The translations under genes were made by a program, and so were the position numbers. From NCBI RefSeq assembly GCF_003952525.1, contig NZ_CP034451.1, positions 6,101,598 through 6,165,597 on the forward strand: a DNA stretch of 64,000 nt, in the 5' to 3' direction. Shown piece by piece: positions 1-10,786 of this stretch (positions within the stretch are counted from its first letter, which is position 1; each line of letters opens with the position of its first letter). Under the pieces are notes generated by a model. The model was not told the DNA's origin and did not search any database. It worked only from the letters and a program-made list of their open reading frames with translations. The DNA comes from Mesorhizobium sp. M3A.F.Ca.ET.080.04.2.1 (GTDB taxonomy: Bacteria > Pseudomonadota > Alphaproteobacteria > Rhizobiales > Rhizobiaceae).

Positions 1-72
1 AAAGGCCTGTTCGTAGAAGAGCCTGCTCTTGTCGTGATCGCTCACTTCGATGGTGATGTGGTCGATCGCGAT
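1..72 (-). CDS. VOC (glyoxalase-fold) family protein, N-terminal fragment, cut by window edge
   Basis: Read on the minus strand from 72 down to 1, this frame gives HITIEVSDHDKSRLFYEQ, the typical first beta-strand and helix of vicinal-oxygen-chelate proteins. The gene runs off the window. No ATG, GTG or TTG lies in this frame between the upstream stop at 106-108 and the VOC sequence. A different frame opens with ATG at 131, five bases after the hicB stop, and reads MDHASIDDETRLLVAILQD before it would need a shift to join the VOC frame. The start may therefore be broken, or may use a rare codon. Function and substrate cannot be given from 24 residues. Confidence 0.45.
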   Translation of the reverse strand, partial: MAIDHITIEVSDHDKSRLFYEQAF

Positions 73-136
73 GTGTCCTGGAGGATAGCGACCAGCAAGC
101 GCGTCTCATCGTCGATGGAGGCATGGTCCATGGTGC

Positions 137-343
137 CTACGCCTCCACGTACTCCGCTAAACTGACGCCTTTTGGGACATCGAGCCCGTCGGCACGCAGG
201 CCTTCGATGTGGAAGCGTATTGCGTCGCGAATTTCATTTTCCACCTCAGGCACTGTCGCGCCGGTGGCGATGCAGCCGGGTAGGTCCGGCACATAAGCGG
301 AAAAGTTGTTTCCGGCTTTCTCGATTACCACCGCGTAACGCAT
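137..343 (-). CDS. hicB: HicB family antitoxin
   Basis: This is a 68-aa protein with the compact HicB fold: RYAVVIEKAGNNFSAYVPDLPGC, then a helix, ending EYVEA. The motif F-S-A-Y-x-P-D-L-P-G-C is the classic HicB partial RNase-H-like core. It is the short form with no C-terminal DNA-binding domain, so autoregulation would need another factor. It starts one base after the hicA stop, so the two are translationally coupled. As the antitoxin it should bind and neutralise the HicA mRNA interferase. The identification is firm. Whether the pair is active is unknown. Confidence 0.85.
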   Translation of the reverse strand: MRYAVVIEKAGNNFSAYVPDLPGCIATGATVPEVENEIRDAIRFHIEGLRADGLDVPKGVSLAEYVEA

Positions 344-344
344 G

Positions 345-548
345 TCAGCGCTCCTTTAGACCGGACTGCTTGAGGATGCTGTTCAATGTTCCTGGGGCAA
401 CCTCTTCAGACGGCTTGCCGGCCACGGTGACGCGACCGGCTTTGATTTCATGCTTATATTGGCGATGGCTGCCCTTGGTTGCAACCAGGTACCAGCCATC
501 GACTTCCAGCAAACGAATAACCTCGCGAACAGTCAATCGAGGTGGCAT
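345..548 (-). CDS. hicA: HicA family mRNA-interferase toxin
   Basis: This 67-aa protein has the double-stranded-RNA-binding-like HicA fold: V-R-E-V-I-R-L-L-E followed by GSHRQYKH. The histidine in G-S-H is the family's catalytic residue and is present. A second basic segment, AGRVTVAGKPSEEVAPGTL, closes the fold. HicA toxins cleave mRNA when free of HicB. The gene begins 7 bases downstream of the nrdJ stop on the same strand, which is unusually close. The pair may partly depend on nrdJ transcription. I see no separate strong promoter in the few bases between them. Confidence 0.85.
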   Translation of the reverse strand: MPPRLTVREVIRLLEVDGWYLVATKGSHRQYKHEIKAGRVTVAGKPSEEVAPGTLNSILKQSGLKER

Positions 549-555
549 CTAGATC

Positions 556-3500
556 TCAGCTGCACCCGCTCGTGCTTCCACATGTATCGCACTTCTCGCA
601 GGTGCCGTTCCGCACCATGGTGAAGTTGTGGCACTCGGAGCATTCGTTGCCGGTGTAGCCTTGCAGCAGCGACTGCTGGCGGCGGGTGGCAGCGAGCTTC
701 TTGGCCTCGGCCGCCTCGTTGGCAGCGGCGTCGGTGAAGAGGGCTTCGGCGCCGGCGGCTTCCTCTTCGACGATCTCCTCGGCCAGTTCCCTGGCGCGCT
801 CCTCATAGTCGCGCTTGTAGGCGAGTGCCTCGTCGCTCGCCGGCTTCAGCGCCAGCACGTTGGAGCCGGCGAAGGCGGTGGGCGCTGCGCGGGCAGGGGT
901 GGTCGTCGGGGCCGCGCCGCCAAAACCCTTCGGCTCGCTGGCACCGACCAGCCTCGGCGAGGCGCCGCGATAGAGGCCCTTGGAGAAGGGTGTCGCCTTG
1001 CCTTCGGTGATGCCGCGGCCGAGCGAGGTCTTGTCGAAGTCCGACTGGTCGACATGGGCGAGGTCGTGGCGGCCGAGATAGGAGACGGCAAGCTCGCGGA
1101 ACACGTAATCGAGGATCGACGTCGCGTTCTTGATCGCGTCGTTGCCCTGCACCATGCCGGCCGGCTCGAACTTGGTGAAGGTGAAGGCCTCGACATATTC
1201 GTCGAGCGGCACGCCATATTGCAGGCCGAGCGAGATGGCGATGGCGAAGTTGTTCATCATGGCGCGGAAGGCGGCGCCTTCCTTGTGCATGTCGATGAAG
1301 ATCTCGCCGAGGCGGCCGTCGTCGAACTCGCCGGTGCGCAGATACACCTTGTGGCCGCCGACGACCGCCTTCTGCGTGTAGCCCTTGCGGCGGTTCGGCA
1401 GTTTTTCGCGGTCGCGGTAGAGGCGCTCGATGACGCGCTCGACGATCTTTTCGGTCACCTGCACGGCGCGCTGCGCGGCGGGCGCCGCGATCAGCTGCTC
1501 GACCGCCTCGTCCTCGTCCTCATCGCCGTCGGCGAGCAGCGAGGCATTGAGCGGCTGCGACAGCTTCGAGCCGTCGCGATAGAGCGCGTTGGCCTTCAGC
1601 GCCAGCTTCCAGGACAGCATGTAGGCGTTCTTGGCGTCCTCGACCGTCGCCTCGTTCGGCATGTTGATGGTCTTGGAAATGGCGCCCGAGATGAAGGGCT
1701 GCGCGGCAGCCATCATCAGGATGTGGCTCTGGATCGACAGCGAGCGCTTGCCGATCTTGCCGCAGGGGCTGGCGCAGTCGAACACCGAGAGGTGTTCGGC
1801 CTTGAGGAAGGGCGCGCCTTCCAGCGTCATGGCACCGCAGACATGGATGTTGGCGGCGTCGATGTCCTTCCTGGAGAAGCCCAGGGCCGGCAGCATCTCG
1901 AAGGCGAAGTCGCCGAGCTGCTCGTCGGTGAAGCCGAGCGTCTCCTTCACCCAGTCGGCGCCGAGCGTCCACTGGTTGAACACGAACTTGATGTCGAAGG
2001 CCGACTTCAGCGCCGCGTTCAGCGCCGCGATCTTCTCGTCGGTGAAGCCCTTGGCCTTGAGCGAGGACGGGTTGATGCCCGGCGCCTGGTTGAGGTTGCC
2101 GTGGCCGACCGCATAGGCCTCGATCTCGGCGATCTGGCTTTCGGAATAGCCGAGCGTGCGCAGGGCTTCCGGCACGGCGCGGTTGATGATCTTGAAGTAG
2201 CCGCCGCCGGCGAGCTTCTTGAACTTCACCAGCGCGAAGTCGGGCTCGATGCCGGTGGTGTCGCAATCCATGACCAGGCCGATCGTGCCGGTCGGCGCGA
2301 TCACGGTCGCCTGCGCGTTGCGATAGCCGTGCTCCTCGCCGAGCTCAATTGCGCGGTCCCAGGCGGCGCGGGCATGCTCGGCCAGGTCCTGCTGCTTGAG
2401 GTCGGAGGCGATCAGCGGCACCGGATTGACGGCGAGCTTCTCGTAGCCGTCCTTGTCTCCGTAAGCGGCGCGGCGGTGGTTGCGCATGACGCGCAGCATG
2501 TTCTGCGCATTGCGGTCATAGTCCGGGAAGGCGCCGAGCTCGGAAGCCATCTCGGCCGAGGTCGAATAGGCGACGCCGGTCATGATCGCGGTGAGCGATG
2601 CGCAGATGGCGCGGCCCTCGTCGGAGTCATAGGGAATGCCGGACGTCATCAGCAGGCCGCCGATATTGGCGTAGCCGAGGCCGAGCGTGCGGTATTCGTA
2701 GGAGAGCTTGGCGATCTCCTTCGACGGGAACTGCGCCATCATCACCGAGATTTCCAGCACGACGGTCCACAGCCGCACGGTGTGCTCGAAGGCGGCGATG
2801 TCGATCGTCCCGTCATCCTTGCGGTAGGGCAGCAAGTTGATCGAGGCGAGATTGCAGGCCGTGTCGTCGAGGAACATGTATTCCGAGCACGGATTGGAGG
2901 CCCGGATCGCACCGGCGGAAGCGCAGGTGTGCCAGTCGTTCATCGTCGTGTTGAAGTGCAGGCCGGGATCGGCCGACGCCCAGGCGGCGTAGCCGATCTT
3001 TTCCCACAGCTCCTTGGCCTTCAGCGTCTTCAGCACCTTGCCGTCCTTGCGGGCGGTGAGCTGCCAGTCACCATCGGCCTCGACGGCGCGCAGGAAATTG
3101 TCCTTCAGCGACACCGAGTTGTTGGAGTTCTGGCCGGAGACAGTGAGGTAGGCGTCGGAATCCCAGTCGGTGTCGTAGGTCTTGAACGACATCGAAGTGT
3201 AGCCCTGGCGGGCGAACTGGATGACGCGGTAGATGTAGTTCTCCGGTACGGCGTCCTTCTTGGCCGCCTTGATCTCGCGCTTCAGCGCGGTGTTCAAAGC
3301 CGGGTCGAAACAGTCGCCGTCATTGCCCTCACAATTGACGCAGGCCTTCATGATCGCTTCGAGATGCTTCTTGACGATCTTCGAGCCGGTCACCAACGAG
3401 GCAACCTTCTGCTCCTCATTGACCTTCCAATCGATGAATTCCTCGATATCGGGATGGTCGGCGTCGACGATGACCATCTTGGCGGCGCGGCGCGTCGTGC

Positions 3501-4314
3501 CGCCCGACTTGATGGCGCCGGCCGCGCGGTCGCCGATCTTGAGGAAGCTCATCAGGCCGGACGAACGGCCGCCGCCGGAAAGCTTCTCGCCTTCGCCGCG
3601 CAGCATCGAGAAGTTCGAGCCGGTGCCTGAGCCGTATTTGAACAGGCGCGCCTCACGCACCCACAGATCCATAATGCCGCCCTCGTTGACGAGGTCGTCC
3701 TGCACGCTCTGGATGAAGCAGGCATGCGGCTGCGGATGCTCGTAGGCGGACTTCGACTTGGTCAGCTTGCCGGTGAAGGGGTCGACATAGAAATGGCCCT
3801 GGCTCGGACCGTCGATGCCATAGGCCCAGTGCAGGCCGGTGTTGAACCATTGCGGCGAGTTCGGCGCGACGCGCTGGGTGGCCAGCATATAGGCGAGTTC
3901 ATCGCGGAAAGCGCGCGCGTCCTCTTCCGACTTGAAGTAGCCGCCCTTCCAGCCCCAATACGTCCAGGTGCCGGACAGCCGGTCGAAGACCTGACGGGCA
4001 TCGGTCTCGGAACCATAGCGCTCAGCCTCCGGCAGCTTGGCGAGTTCGGCCTCGTCGGCAACCGAGCGCCACAGGAAGGAGGGGACATCGTTCTCCTCGA
4101 CCTTCTTCAGCCGCGCCGGCACGCCGGCCTTGCGGAAGTACTTCTGCGCCAGGATGTCGGCCGCGACCTGGCTGAACTGGGCCGGCACATCGATGTTGTC
4201 GAGGCGAAACACCACCGAGCCGTCGGGATTCTTGATCTCCGACAGCGCCTTGCGGAATTCGATCTCCGCATAGGCCGACTGCTCTGGTTTGGTGAAGCGA
4301 CGCTCGATGCGCAT
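556..4314 (-). CDS. nrdJ: Adenosylcobalamin-dependent (class II) ribonucleotide reductase
   Basis: The product is 1252 aa, a usual length for the rhizobial vitamin B12-dependent enzyme. It makes deoxyribonucleotides from ribonucleotides with adenosylcobalamin as radical source, so it does not need the oxygen-dependent NrdAB tyrosyl radical. Visible landmarks are SGTGSNFS in the N-terminal barrel, the active-site block [16 protein letters not shown], a TSCPD domain near residues 960-1080, and a cysteine-rich tail ([16 protein letters not shown]) that passes electrons to the active site. ATG at 4314 follows a GGGATCGGA ribosome-binding site. NrdR-like boxes lie 236-265 bp upstream. A 1000-codon open frame on the opposite strand is only a shadow. 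Confidence 0.97.
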   Translation of the reverse strand: MRIERRFTKPEQSAYAEIEFRKALSEIKNPDGSVVFRLDNIDVPAQFSQVAADILAQKYFRKAGVPARLKKVEENDVPSFLWRSVADEAELAKLPEAERYGSETDARQVFDRLSGTWTYWGWKGGYFKSEEDARAFRDELAYMLATQRVAPNSPQWFNTGLHWAYGIDGPSQGHFYVDPFTGKLTKSKSAYEHPQPHACFIQSVQDDLVNEGGIMDLWVREARLFKYGSGTGSNFSMLRGEGEKLSGGGRSSGLMSFLKIGDRAAGAIKSGGTTRRAAKMVIVDADHPDIEEFIDWKVNEEQKVASLVTGSKIVKKHLEAIMKACVNCEGNDGDCFDPALNTALKREIKAAKKDAVPENYIYRVIQFARQGYTSMSFKTYDTDWDSDAYLTVSGQNSNNSVSLKDNFLRAVEADGDWQLTARKDGKVLKTLKAKELWEKIGYAAWASADPGLHFNTTMNDWHTCASAGAIRASNPCSEYMFLDDTACNLASINLLPYRKDDGTIDIAAFEHTVRLWTVVLEISVMMAQFPSKEIAKLSYEYRTLGLGYANIGGLLMTSGIPYDSDEGRAICASLTAIMTGVAYSTSAEMASELGAFPDYDRNAQNMLRVMRNHRRAAYGDKDGYEKLAVNPVPLIASDLKQQDLAEHARAAWDRAIELGEEHGYRNAQATVIAPTGTIGLVMDCDTTGIEPDFALVKFKKLAGGGYFKIINRAVPEALRTLGYSESQIAEIEAYAVGHGNLNQAPGINPSSLKAKGFTDEKIAALNAALKSAFDIKFVFNQWTLGADWVKETLGFTDEQLGDFAFEMLPALGFSRKDIDAANIHVCGAMTLEGAPFLKAEHLSVFDCASPCGKIGKRSLSIQSHILMMAAAQPFISGAISKTINMPNEATVEDAKNAYMLSWKLALKANALYRDGSKLSQPLNASLLADGDEDEDEAVEQLIAAPAAQRAVQVTEKIVERVIERLYRDREKLPNRRKGYTQKAVVGGHKVYLRTGEFDDGRLGEIFIDMHKEGAAFRAMMNNFAIAISLGLQYGVPLDEYVEAFTFTKFEPAGMVQGNDAIKNATSILDYVFRELAVSYLGRHDLAHVDQSDFDKTSLGRGITEGKATPFSKGLYRGASPRLVGASEPKGFGGAAPTTTPARAAPTAFAGSNVLALKPASDEALAYKRDYEERARELAEEIVEEEAAGAEALFTDAAANEAAEAKKLAATRRQQSLLQGYTGNECSECHNFTMVRNGTCEKCDTCGSTSGCS

Positions 4315-4329
4315 TGGTCCGATCCCTTT

Positions 4330-4345
4330 TGTCTATATATAGCGC
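4330..4345 (-). promoter_or_regulatory. Possible promoter-proximal NrdR-like core
   Basis: The palindrome CTATATATAG (4333-4342) equals the ten-base core of the NrdR box consensus, but the outer bases do not match ACA/TGT. It lies only 16-31 bp upstream of the nrdJ start. It could instead be an AT-rich promoter element or chance. Confidence 0.25.
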
Positions 4346-4549
4346 TTTTCCTGTGGGATTGCTGTCCCAAAGCCGATAAGCGCAGTCCGCCATTTGCCGG
4401 CATCGCAGGGACGCCGGCATTCTCCTCGTCGCGGGGCCGCCATGCAGACAAGCAAACGCCCTTCCAGGCGTTCACCCAGGTTGCCGGCCGACCCGCGGGT
4501 CCCTCAAAACTGAAACTTTTTTGTCGATTCCCTCGGAAGAGGGAGGTCC

Positions 4550-4594
4550 ACACTATCTAGGGTTCAGCCTGCCTGCAAACACTAAATATAGTGT
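4550..4594 (-). promoter_or_regulatory. Pair of NrdR-like boxes upstream of nrdJ
   Basis: ACACTAAATATAGTGT (4579-4594) is an almost ideal 16-bp NrdR box, the ATP/dATP-sensing repressor site for ribonucleotide reductase genes. A weaker copy, ACACTATCTAGGGT, starts at 4550. The copies are 29 bp apart start to start, a little short of the roughly 31-32 bp usual for tandem boxes. They lie 236-265 bp upstream of nrdJ and about 445 bp upstream of the divergent gltX, so nrdJ is the likely target. Confidence 0.65.
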
Positions 4595-5037
4595 TAACAG
4601 ATCATTTTTTCCAGGCCGACAATTCTCCCTTTCGCCCAGCCAAGCCCCAACAATCCCAACGCTTCCGCCAGCCTCGTGAACAGGCGGAAATGTGGGCCAA
4701 ACGCACAAAATCCGGGAAAAAAGACCGGCCTCTGAACTCTCCGGTCACGCCCTCAACAGGAGCGCATGGCCTATAAAGAGCGACTCGTTTTGAACCGTCA
4801 AGGATTCGTTTTTGTAGGTTTTGTGACCCCAACATGTTGTGTGTCACATGTGTGGATAACGGGGACAGCGATGCGGCTTGGCGACTTCGGATTCGTGCTT
4901 CCTTGACCGGCTTGGTCAGTCGTCTTGGGGCGATGCCGACCAACCCTGCCTTTTCATTTTAGCTGGCTTGCACTATCTGTTGCCTTCGCGCGGGGGCGCG
5001 TCTTGTCAAGCTCAAACGCATCCGCTACGCCCCGCTC

Positions 5038-6411
5038 ATGACAGTTACCGTCCGTTTTGCCCCATCGCCGACCGGCCGTATCCATATCGGCAATGCGCGC
5101 ACCGCGCTGTTCAACTGGCTGTTCGCCGTGAACAACAAGGGCCGCTACATCCAGCGTTTCGATGACACCGACATCGGCCGCTCGAAACAGGAATTTGCCG
5201 ATTCCATCCTCTACGACCTGCATTGGCTGGGCATTTTCCCGGACGTCACCGAATATCAGTCGCGGCGCTTCGAGATCTACGATGCGGCGGTAGAGCGGCT
5301 GAAGGCGGCGCGTGTGCTTTATGCCTGCTACGAGACGCCGGAGGAACTGGACCTCCGCCGCAAGGTGCGCCGCACGCGCGGGCTGCCGCCGGTCTATGGC
5401 CGCGAGGCGCTGACGCTGACGCCGGAGCAGGTCGCCGAATACGAATCCGACGGGCGCCGGCCGCACTGGCGCTTTCTATTGCCGAATTTCACCAGCGACC
5501 CGTTGCAGCCGGAACGCACCGAGGTGCACTGGAACGACGTGGTGCGCGGCGACGAGACGGTCGATCTTGCCTCGCTCTCCGACCCGGTGCTGGTGCGCGA
5601 GGACGGCACCTATCTCTACACGCTGCCTTCGGTGGTCGACGACATCGATATGGGCGTCACCCATGTCATCCGCGGCGACGATCATGTCACCAACACCGGC
5701 GTGCAGATCGCTCTCTTCAAGGCGCTCGGCGCCGAGCCGCCAGCCTTCGGCCACCACAATCTGTTGACCACGACCACGGGCGAGGGGCTGTCGAAGCGCA
5801 CCGGCGCGCTGTCGATCGAGAGCCTGCGCGAGGACGGTATCGAGCCGATGGCCGTTGCCTCGCTTGCCGTGCTGGTCGGCACGTCGGAGAATGTCACGGC
5901 CGCGCACGATCTCAATGAGCTCGCCGAGCATTTCGACCCGGCCGCGACGTCGAAGTCCGCGGCAAAGTTCGATCCCGACGAACTCTTCGTGCTCAACCGG
6001 ACGCTCATGCATCACATGTCGTTCGAGGAGGCGCGCGACCGGCTGATCGTGCTTGGCATTTCCGGCGAAAAGGCCGAGCCCTTCTGGATGGCGGTGCGCG
6101 GCAACCTCGACCGCCTGTCGGACGCCGTCGTCTGGTGGCGCATCCTCAGCGATGGTCCGCAGGAGCGGGCCGAATTTACCGGCGAGGACCGCGATTTCCT
6201 CCACCAGGCCTTCGACCTTCTGCCGGAAGAGCCGTGGAACGGCACCGTGTGGAAGGACTGGACCGGCAGGATCAGGGAATCCACGGGCCGCAAGGGCAAG
6301 CCGCTCTTCATGCCGCTGAGGCTCGCCCTTACTGGCCGCTCTTCCGGGCCGGAGCTTGCAGATCTATTGCCGCTGATGGGTCGGGAAGGAACGCTGGCCC
6401 GACGACCCTGA
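5038..6411 (+). CDS. gltX: Glutamyl-tRNA synthetase
   Basis: This 457-aa class I aminoacyl-tRNA synthetase attaches glutamate to tRNA-Glu, and in alphaproteobacteria one copy usually also charges tRNA-Gln. The HIGH signature appears as [20 protein letters not shown] at residues 7-26 and the KMSKS loop as GLSKRTG near residue 250. Rhizobia normally carry two gltX genes, and I cannot say from the sequence which this is. The 3' end overlaps the convergent DUF2865 gene by 83 bp. No strong ribosome-binding site precedes the ATG at 5038, but the next in-frame start would cut into the HIGH domain. Confidence 0.95.
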   Translation: MTVTVRFAPSPTGRIHIGNARTALFNWLFAVNNKGRYIQRFDDTDIGRSKQEFADSILYDLHWLGIFPDVTEYQSRRFEIYDAAVERLKAARVLYACYETPEELDLRRKVRRTRGLPPVYGREALTLTPEQVAEYESDGRRPHWRFLLPNFTSDPLQPERTEVHWNDVVRGDETVDLASLSDPVLVREDGTYLYTLPSVVDDIDMGVTHVIRGDDHVTNTGVQIALFKALGAEPPAFGHHNLLTTTTGEGLSKRTGALSIESLREDGIEPMAVASLAVLVGTSENVTAAHDLNELAEHFDPAATSKSAAKFDPDELFVLNRTLMHHMSFEEARDRLIVLGISGEKAEPFWMAVRGNLDRLSDAVVWWRILSDGPQERAEFTGEDRDFLHQAFDLLPEEPWNGTVWKDWTGRIRESTGRKGKPLFMPLRLALTGRSSGPELADLLPLMGREGTLARRP

Positions 6412-7534
6412 CCTTGCGCTGATCCGGCGGCAGCGCCGAGGCTGGCGTCTTGGAGGTCTGCCGCTTGATCGTATCATGGTCGAGCCCGCCTTGCTGGTTG
6501 GCGGCGGTTTCACGATCGACCGCCGGGTCCGGCTTGGTGGCCGGAACCCGGATGAAGGATTGGCTCTCGCCTACCGGCTGCGACTCTTGCGGATTGGGTG
6601 CGTTGCCGCCAACAATCGCGAAGTTTTCGGGCTTTGCGTTGCAGCCGCAGGCCGGCGGCCGCGAGAAATTGGCCCTCTTGTAGAGATAGGCTGTCGGCAG
6701 CTCGCTATAGGGGCGGCCGGTCGCCGTCGAGGTCATCGAGCCGGGATCGTGGTTCATGCCGCGGGTGTAGAAGACCCGCATGTCGGTGCCGGGGCAGCTC
6801 GACTCGCAATTCTTCTGGTCGCGCTCGAAGTCGCCATAGGAGGCGGCGTTCGACATCGGGAAGAAATAGCCATCGCAGGTGCGCACACACACCGTACGGA
6901 ATTCGTCATCCGCTCCCGGCAGGTCCATGCCCTCCGGCTGGTTGATGACGCGGCGCGTATAGCGCTCGCTGGGGTCGTCCGGGGGGATGCCGGGCTCTGC
7001 AGGCGTATCGAGAGTCCCGATCTCCCGGTTCTGTTGCCCAAAAAGCTGTGCGAACAGGTTGCCGTCGTCGCGGGCAACTTCTTCAGCCGGCATGCGTCGT
7101 TGCGCGAGCTCATCGGCGCCGCGGCAGCCATTGGCGTCTAGAGCCGCCAGAATGCGGCGGCGATCACGGCTCGAGCCACCACTGGCCAGCCGCTCACGTT
7201 TGGCCTGCAGAGCGTCGAGATTGGCACTCATGCGCTCGATCGAGGCATTGATCGCGGCGCATTGGCTGACATTGCGCGCAAACAGCGTGAAGCCGCAGCT
7301 GGCAGCGTTGGCGCGGCTTCGTGCTTTTGCCAATTGCTCGCGCTGCCGCGTGATGGCGTCGTCATATTTGGCGATCAGGCTGGCCCCACCGCCGCCGCGC
7401 GTGGCGGCGAGTTCGGCTTCGAGCTGGCGGCACATGGAGGAGGCGGCATGCGGCTCGGTCACCGCAAACACCGACGCCGCGAGCGCGGCAAGCAGCGTCG
7501 CAACGCGGCTCAGCTTCAACCCCGCGCCTCTCAT
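6329..7534 (-). CDS. DUF2865 domain-containing exported protein
   Basis: This 401-aa protein has a clear signal peptide (basic [10 protein letters not shown], hydrophobic [15 protein letters not shown], cleavage near PHAAS). A helical, probably coiled-coil segment follows at about residues 35-130. Then comes the cysteine-rich DUF2865 core, with [23 protein letters not shown] and PACGCN. The paired cysteines suggest disulfides in the periplasm. Role unknown; the family is common in Rhizobiales. Its last 83 bp overlap the 3' end of gltX on the other strand, so the C-terminal proline-rich tail is constrained by a coding antisense sequence. Confidence 0.85.
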   Translation of the reverse strand: MRGAGLKLSRVATLLAALAASVFAVTEPHAASSMCRQLEAELAATRGGGGASLIAKYDDAITRQREQLAKARSRANAASCGFTLFARNVSQCAAINASIERMSANLDALQAKRERLASGGSSRDRRRILAALDANGCRGADELAQRRMPAEEVARDDGNLFAQLFGQQNREIGTLDTPAEPGIPPDDPSERYTRRVINQPEGMDLPGADDEFRTVCVRTCDGYFFPMSNAASYGDFERDQKNCESSCPGTDMRVFYTRGMNHDPGSMTSTATGRPYSELPTAYLYKRANFSRPPACGCNAKPENFAIVGGNAPNPQESQPVGESQSFIRVPATKPDPAVDRETAANQQGGLDHDTIKRQTSKTPASALPPDQRKVRVVGPAFLPDPSAAIDLQAPARKSGQ

Positions 7535-7668
7535 TCGAAACCCCGATTGCCTCTCCGTCCGAAGCTACGCTTCCTCGGTTAACCGACTATGCCCGAGTCG
7601 AGAGCCTAAAAAAGACGTTTTCGCACTGGACCAGTTCTCCAATCAGGGCACTCGAGCGAGGGCGAAGC

Positions 7669-8284
7669 GTGGCTGTCCTTACCCGTCGAACCGCATTGCA
7701 ACTCGGTCTTATGTGCCTGGCGACACCCGTCGCCATGGCTGAGGCGACACCCGCCGCGTCGGATTGGCGGACCAGATTGGTCGATGCGGCGCGTCAGCAG
7801 ATCGGCGTCACCAGGCTCTATGATCCGACCTATGTCCGCCTGGCTTATCCCGGCGGCGACGTCGCGCAGGACCGTGGGGTGTGCACGGATGTCGTGGTTC
7901 GCGCCTATCGCCGTGCCTTCGGTCTCGACCTGCAGAAGCTCGTGCATGAGGACATGCTGGCCAATTTCGCCGCCTATCCGAAAGATTGGGGCCTCAAATC
8001 GCCCGACCGCAACATAGATCATCGCCGGGTCCCTAATCTTGCAGCCTTTTTCGGACGGCGGGGCGTTGCCCATCAGCGAGGATCCCGCCGACTACCGGCC
8101 CGGCGATCTCGTCACCCAGATGCTGCCCGGCAATCTGGCGCATATCGCCATTGTCTCGTCCAGTCGCTCGCCGGCGGCGCCGGAAAGGGCGCTGCTCATT
8201 CACAATATCGGGCAGGGCGTCCGCGAGGAGGACACGCTATACGCTTTCCGGCAGACCGGGCATTTCCGCTTCGCGCCAGCTTGA
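7669..8284 (+). pseudogene. DUF1287 domain protein, broken by a +1 frameshift
   Basis: The first frame starts at 7669 and reads a signal-peptide-like MAVLTRRTALQLG and then DUF1287 sequence (DRGVCTDVVVRAYRRAFG, RNIDHRRVPNL). At about 8047-8063 the homologous reading moves by one base into a second frame (ALPISEDPADYRPGDLV, LLIHNIGQGVREEDTL, TGHFRF) ending at 8284. Removing one base from the G run at 8060-8063, or a T from 8047-8051, restores a single protein of about 204 aa. DUF1287 is an NlpC/P60-like exported family of unknown role. As read, the gene is a pseudogene, but a homopolymer sequencing error would look the same. Confidence 0.8.
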
Positions 8285-8289
8285 GACGC

Positions 8290-10614
8290 TCAGCTTAGAT
8301 CCACGAGAGCCTGGGCCTTGTGCGCCGCCTCCACGACTGCCAGCGCCGTCATGTTGACGACGCCGCGTGATGTCACCGACGGCGTCAGAATATGCGCCGG
8401 CTTGTCGGTGCCGAGCAGGATCGGCCCGACATGCAGCGCATCCATCATGGCGCGCAGCGCCGTCAGCGTGATGTTGGCGGAATCGAGGTTCGGGAACACC
8501 AGCAGGTTTGCTTCGCCCTTCAGACGCGAATGCGGATAAACGCGCTGGCGCAGGTGCTCCGACAGCGCCGAGTCGGCATGCATCTCGCCGTCGCACTGCA
8601 ACTCGGGCGCGATGCGGGCAAGAATCATGGCCGCCTGGCGCATCTTCAGTGCGCTCGGCGAATCGCGCGAGCCGAAATCCGAATGCGACAGCAGCGCAGC
8701 TTTGGGCTCGATGCCGAAGCGCTGGATTTCCTCCGCCGCCAGCACGGTCATTTCGGCGATCTCCTCCGCCGTCGGGTCGACCGAGACGTGGGTGTCGGTG
8801 AGGAAGATGATGCCGCGCTGCGAAATCAGCATCGACAGTGTCGACAGATCCTGGTCCTTGATGCCCGGGCGGGCCCCTATGATCAGCGTCACGTTGCGCA
8901 GATGGCGTTCGAAGCGGCCTTCGAGGCCGCAGACCATGGCGTCCGCGTCGCCGCGCTTCAGCGCCAGGGCGGCGATCACCGTGTTGTCGGTGCGCACCAT
9001 GGTGCGAGCGGCCTCGGTGGTCACGCCGCGCCGTCCGGCGAGTTCGATCAAGAGATCGACATAGTTGCGGTAGCGCGGATCGTCCTCCGGATTGATCAAG
9101 CCGAAGTCGACGCCCGGCCGGATCCGCAGCCCGTAGCGCTTCAGCCGCACGTCGACGACAGCAGGACGGCCGATCAGGATCGGCTCGGCAATGCCTTCTT
9201 CCAGCACCACCTGCGCGGCGCGCAGCACGCGCTCGTCTTCGCCGTCGGCGTAGATGACGCGCTTGGCGCTCGAGGCCTTGGCCGAGGAGAACACCGGCTT
9301 CATCACCAGCCCGGAGCGGAAGACGAAGCGGTTGAGCTTGTCGATATAGGCGGCAAAATCGGTGATCGGCCGCGTTGCCACGCCGGTCTCGCAGGCGGCC
9401 TTGGCCACCGCCGGCGCAATGCGCAGGATGAGGCGTGGGTCGAAGGGCGAGGGGATGAGGAAATCGGGGCCGAAGATCGGCGTCTCGCCTGAATAGGCGC
9501 GCGCCGCAACGTCGGACGGCTCTTCGCGCGCAAGTGCGGCGATCGCCCGCACGGCGGCCATCTTCATCTCCTCGTTGATGGCGCTGGCGCCGCAGTCGAG
9601 CGCGCCGCGGAAAATGTAAGGAAAGCAGAGCACGTTATTGACTTGATTGGGAAAGTCGGAACGCCCGGTGCAGATCATGGCGTCCGGCCGAGCCGCCCTT
9701 GCCACTTCCGGCATGATTTCCGGAGTCGGATTGGCAAGCGCCAGGATCAGCGGCTTCGGCGCCATGTCCTGCAAGAGTTCGGGTTTCAGCACGCCGGCGG
9801 CGGAGAGGCCCAGGAAGACATCGGCACCGGGAATGACATCGGCCAGCGTGCGCGCCGGCGTGTCCTTCACATAGGGGTCTTTCCAGCGATCCATCTCTTC
9901 GATGCGGCCCTTATGGGCGACGCCGAACCGATCGGTGACCCAGATGTTTTCGACCCTGGCGCCGAGCGAGACCAAAAGGTTGAGGCAGGCAAGCGCTGCA
10001 GCACCCGCGCCGGAGGTTACGATCTTGATGTCGGCGATCTTCTTGCCGGCGAATTCCAGTCCGTTCAGCACCGCGGCGGCGACGATGATCGCTGTGCCAT
10101 GCTGGTCGTCATGGAAGACCGGAATGCGCATGCGCGCCTTTAACTGCTCCTCGACCTCGAAACATTCCGGGGCCTTGATGTCCTCGAGGTTGATACCGCC
10201 GAAGGTCGGCTCGAGGGCTGCCACCGTCTCGACCATGCGCTCGATTTCCGGCGCGTCGATCTCGATGTCGAAGACATCGATGCCGGCAAACTTCTTGAAC
10301 AGCACGGCCTTGCCTTCCATCACCGGCTTGGAGGCGAGCGGGCCGATATTGCCGAGGCCAAGAACCGCGGAGCCGTTGGAGACCACGCCGACCAAATTGG
10401 CGCGCGCCGTGTAATCGGCAGCCGCTGCCGGATCGTCACGGATTTCAAGGCATGGTGCGGCGACGCCGGGCGAATAAGCGAGCGCCAGGTCGCGCTGGTT
10501 GCCGAGCGGCTTGGTAGCCTGAATTTCCAGTTTTCCCGGGGTGGGATGCTTATGGAAGAAGAGCGCGGCCTCATCGAGATCCGACCTGGCCGTTTGTTTG
10601 CTCTCGCCGTCCAT
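8290..10614 (-). CDS. maeB: NADP-dependent malic enzyme with phosphotransacetylase-like C-terminal domain
   Basis: This 774-aa protein decarboxylates malate to pyruvate while reducing NADP(+). The N-terminal half has the malic-enzyme core ([36 protein letters not shown]). The C-terminal 320 residues form a phosphate acetyl/butyryl transferase-like regulatory domain ([25 protein letters not shown]). Rhizobial Dme/Tme enzymes have this fused design. DME feeds pyruvate to bacteroids, and which of the two this is cannot be decided here. ATG at 10614 is chosen over the upstream frame opening at 10656 because GGGAGGGG precedes it. Confidence 0.93.
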   Translation of the reverse strand: MDGESKQTARSDLDEAALFFHKHPTPGKLEIQATKPLGNQRDLALAYSPGVAAPCLEIRDDPAAAADYTARANLVGVVSNGSAVLGLGNIGPLASKPVMEGKAVLFKKFAGIDVFDIEIDAPEIERMVETVAALEPTFGGINLEDIKAPECFEVEEQLKARMRIPVFHDDQHGTAIIVAAAVLNGLEFAGKKIADIKIVTSGAGAAALACLNLLVSLGARVENIWVTDRFGVAHKGRIEEMDRWKDPYVKDTPARTLADVIPGADVFLGLSAAGVLKPELLQDMAPKPLILALANPTPEIMPEVARAARPDAMICTGRSDFPNQVNNVLCFPYIFRGALDCGASAINEEMKMAAVRAIAALAREEPSDVAARAYSGETPIFGPDFLIPSPFDPRLILRIAPAVAKAACETGVATRPITDFAAYIDKLNRFVFRSGLVMKPVFSSAKASSAKRVIYADGEDERVLRAAQVVLEEGIAEPILIGRPAVVDVRLKRYGLRIRPGVDFGLINPEDDPRYRNYVDLLIELAGRRGVTTEAARTMVRTDNTVIAALALKRGDADAMVCGLEGRFERHLRNVTLIIGARPGIKDQDLSTLSMLISQRGIIFLTDTHVSVDPTAEEIAEMTVLAAEEIQRFGIEPKAALLSHSDFGSRDSPSALKMRQAAMILARIAPELQCDGEMHADSALSEHLRQRVYPHSRLKGEANLLVFPNLDSANITLTALRAMMDALHVGPILLGTDKPAHILTPSVTSRGVVNMTALAVVEAAHKAQALVDLS

Positions 10615-10786
10615 TGCGCCCCTCCCTGTGCTTGCTGCGTTCGAGCCTTTTAGCATGCGGCGAAGATTCTTCGCGACGCCAAATCACGATTTTGGCATTC
10701 GTGTTACCGAAGCGCAAAATGCCAAGTTATTTCAGATTGTTACAGGAAGACTCTGTGGCCGTGACGCTGCCGGGTAGTCCACGCGA

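Larger units (their letters stand above)
4315..5037. other. Intergenic region between nrdJ and gltX
   Basis: This 723-bp stretch has no convincing gene. It holds the NrdR-like boxes and one perfect DnaA box, TGTGGATAA (4851-4859). A region around 4830-4855 is rich in TGTGTCACATGTG-type sequence. I see no cobalamin riboswitch, which would not be expected for a B12-dependent enzyme. The small open frames here do not resemble proteins. Confidence 0.5.

Noticed and set aside
628..3630. 1000-codon open frame opposite nrdJ
   Set aside because: It is a GC-rich antisense shadow with no domain, no ribosome-binding site and Arg/Gly/Val-rich composition.
4315..5037. Cobalamin riboswitch upstream of nrdJ
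   Set aside because: No B12-box-like sequence seen, and B12-dependent enzymes are not the usual targets of this riboswitch.
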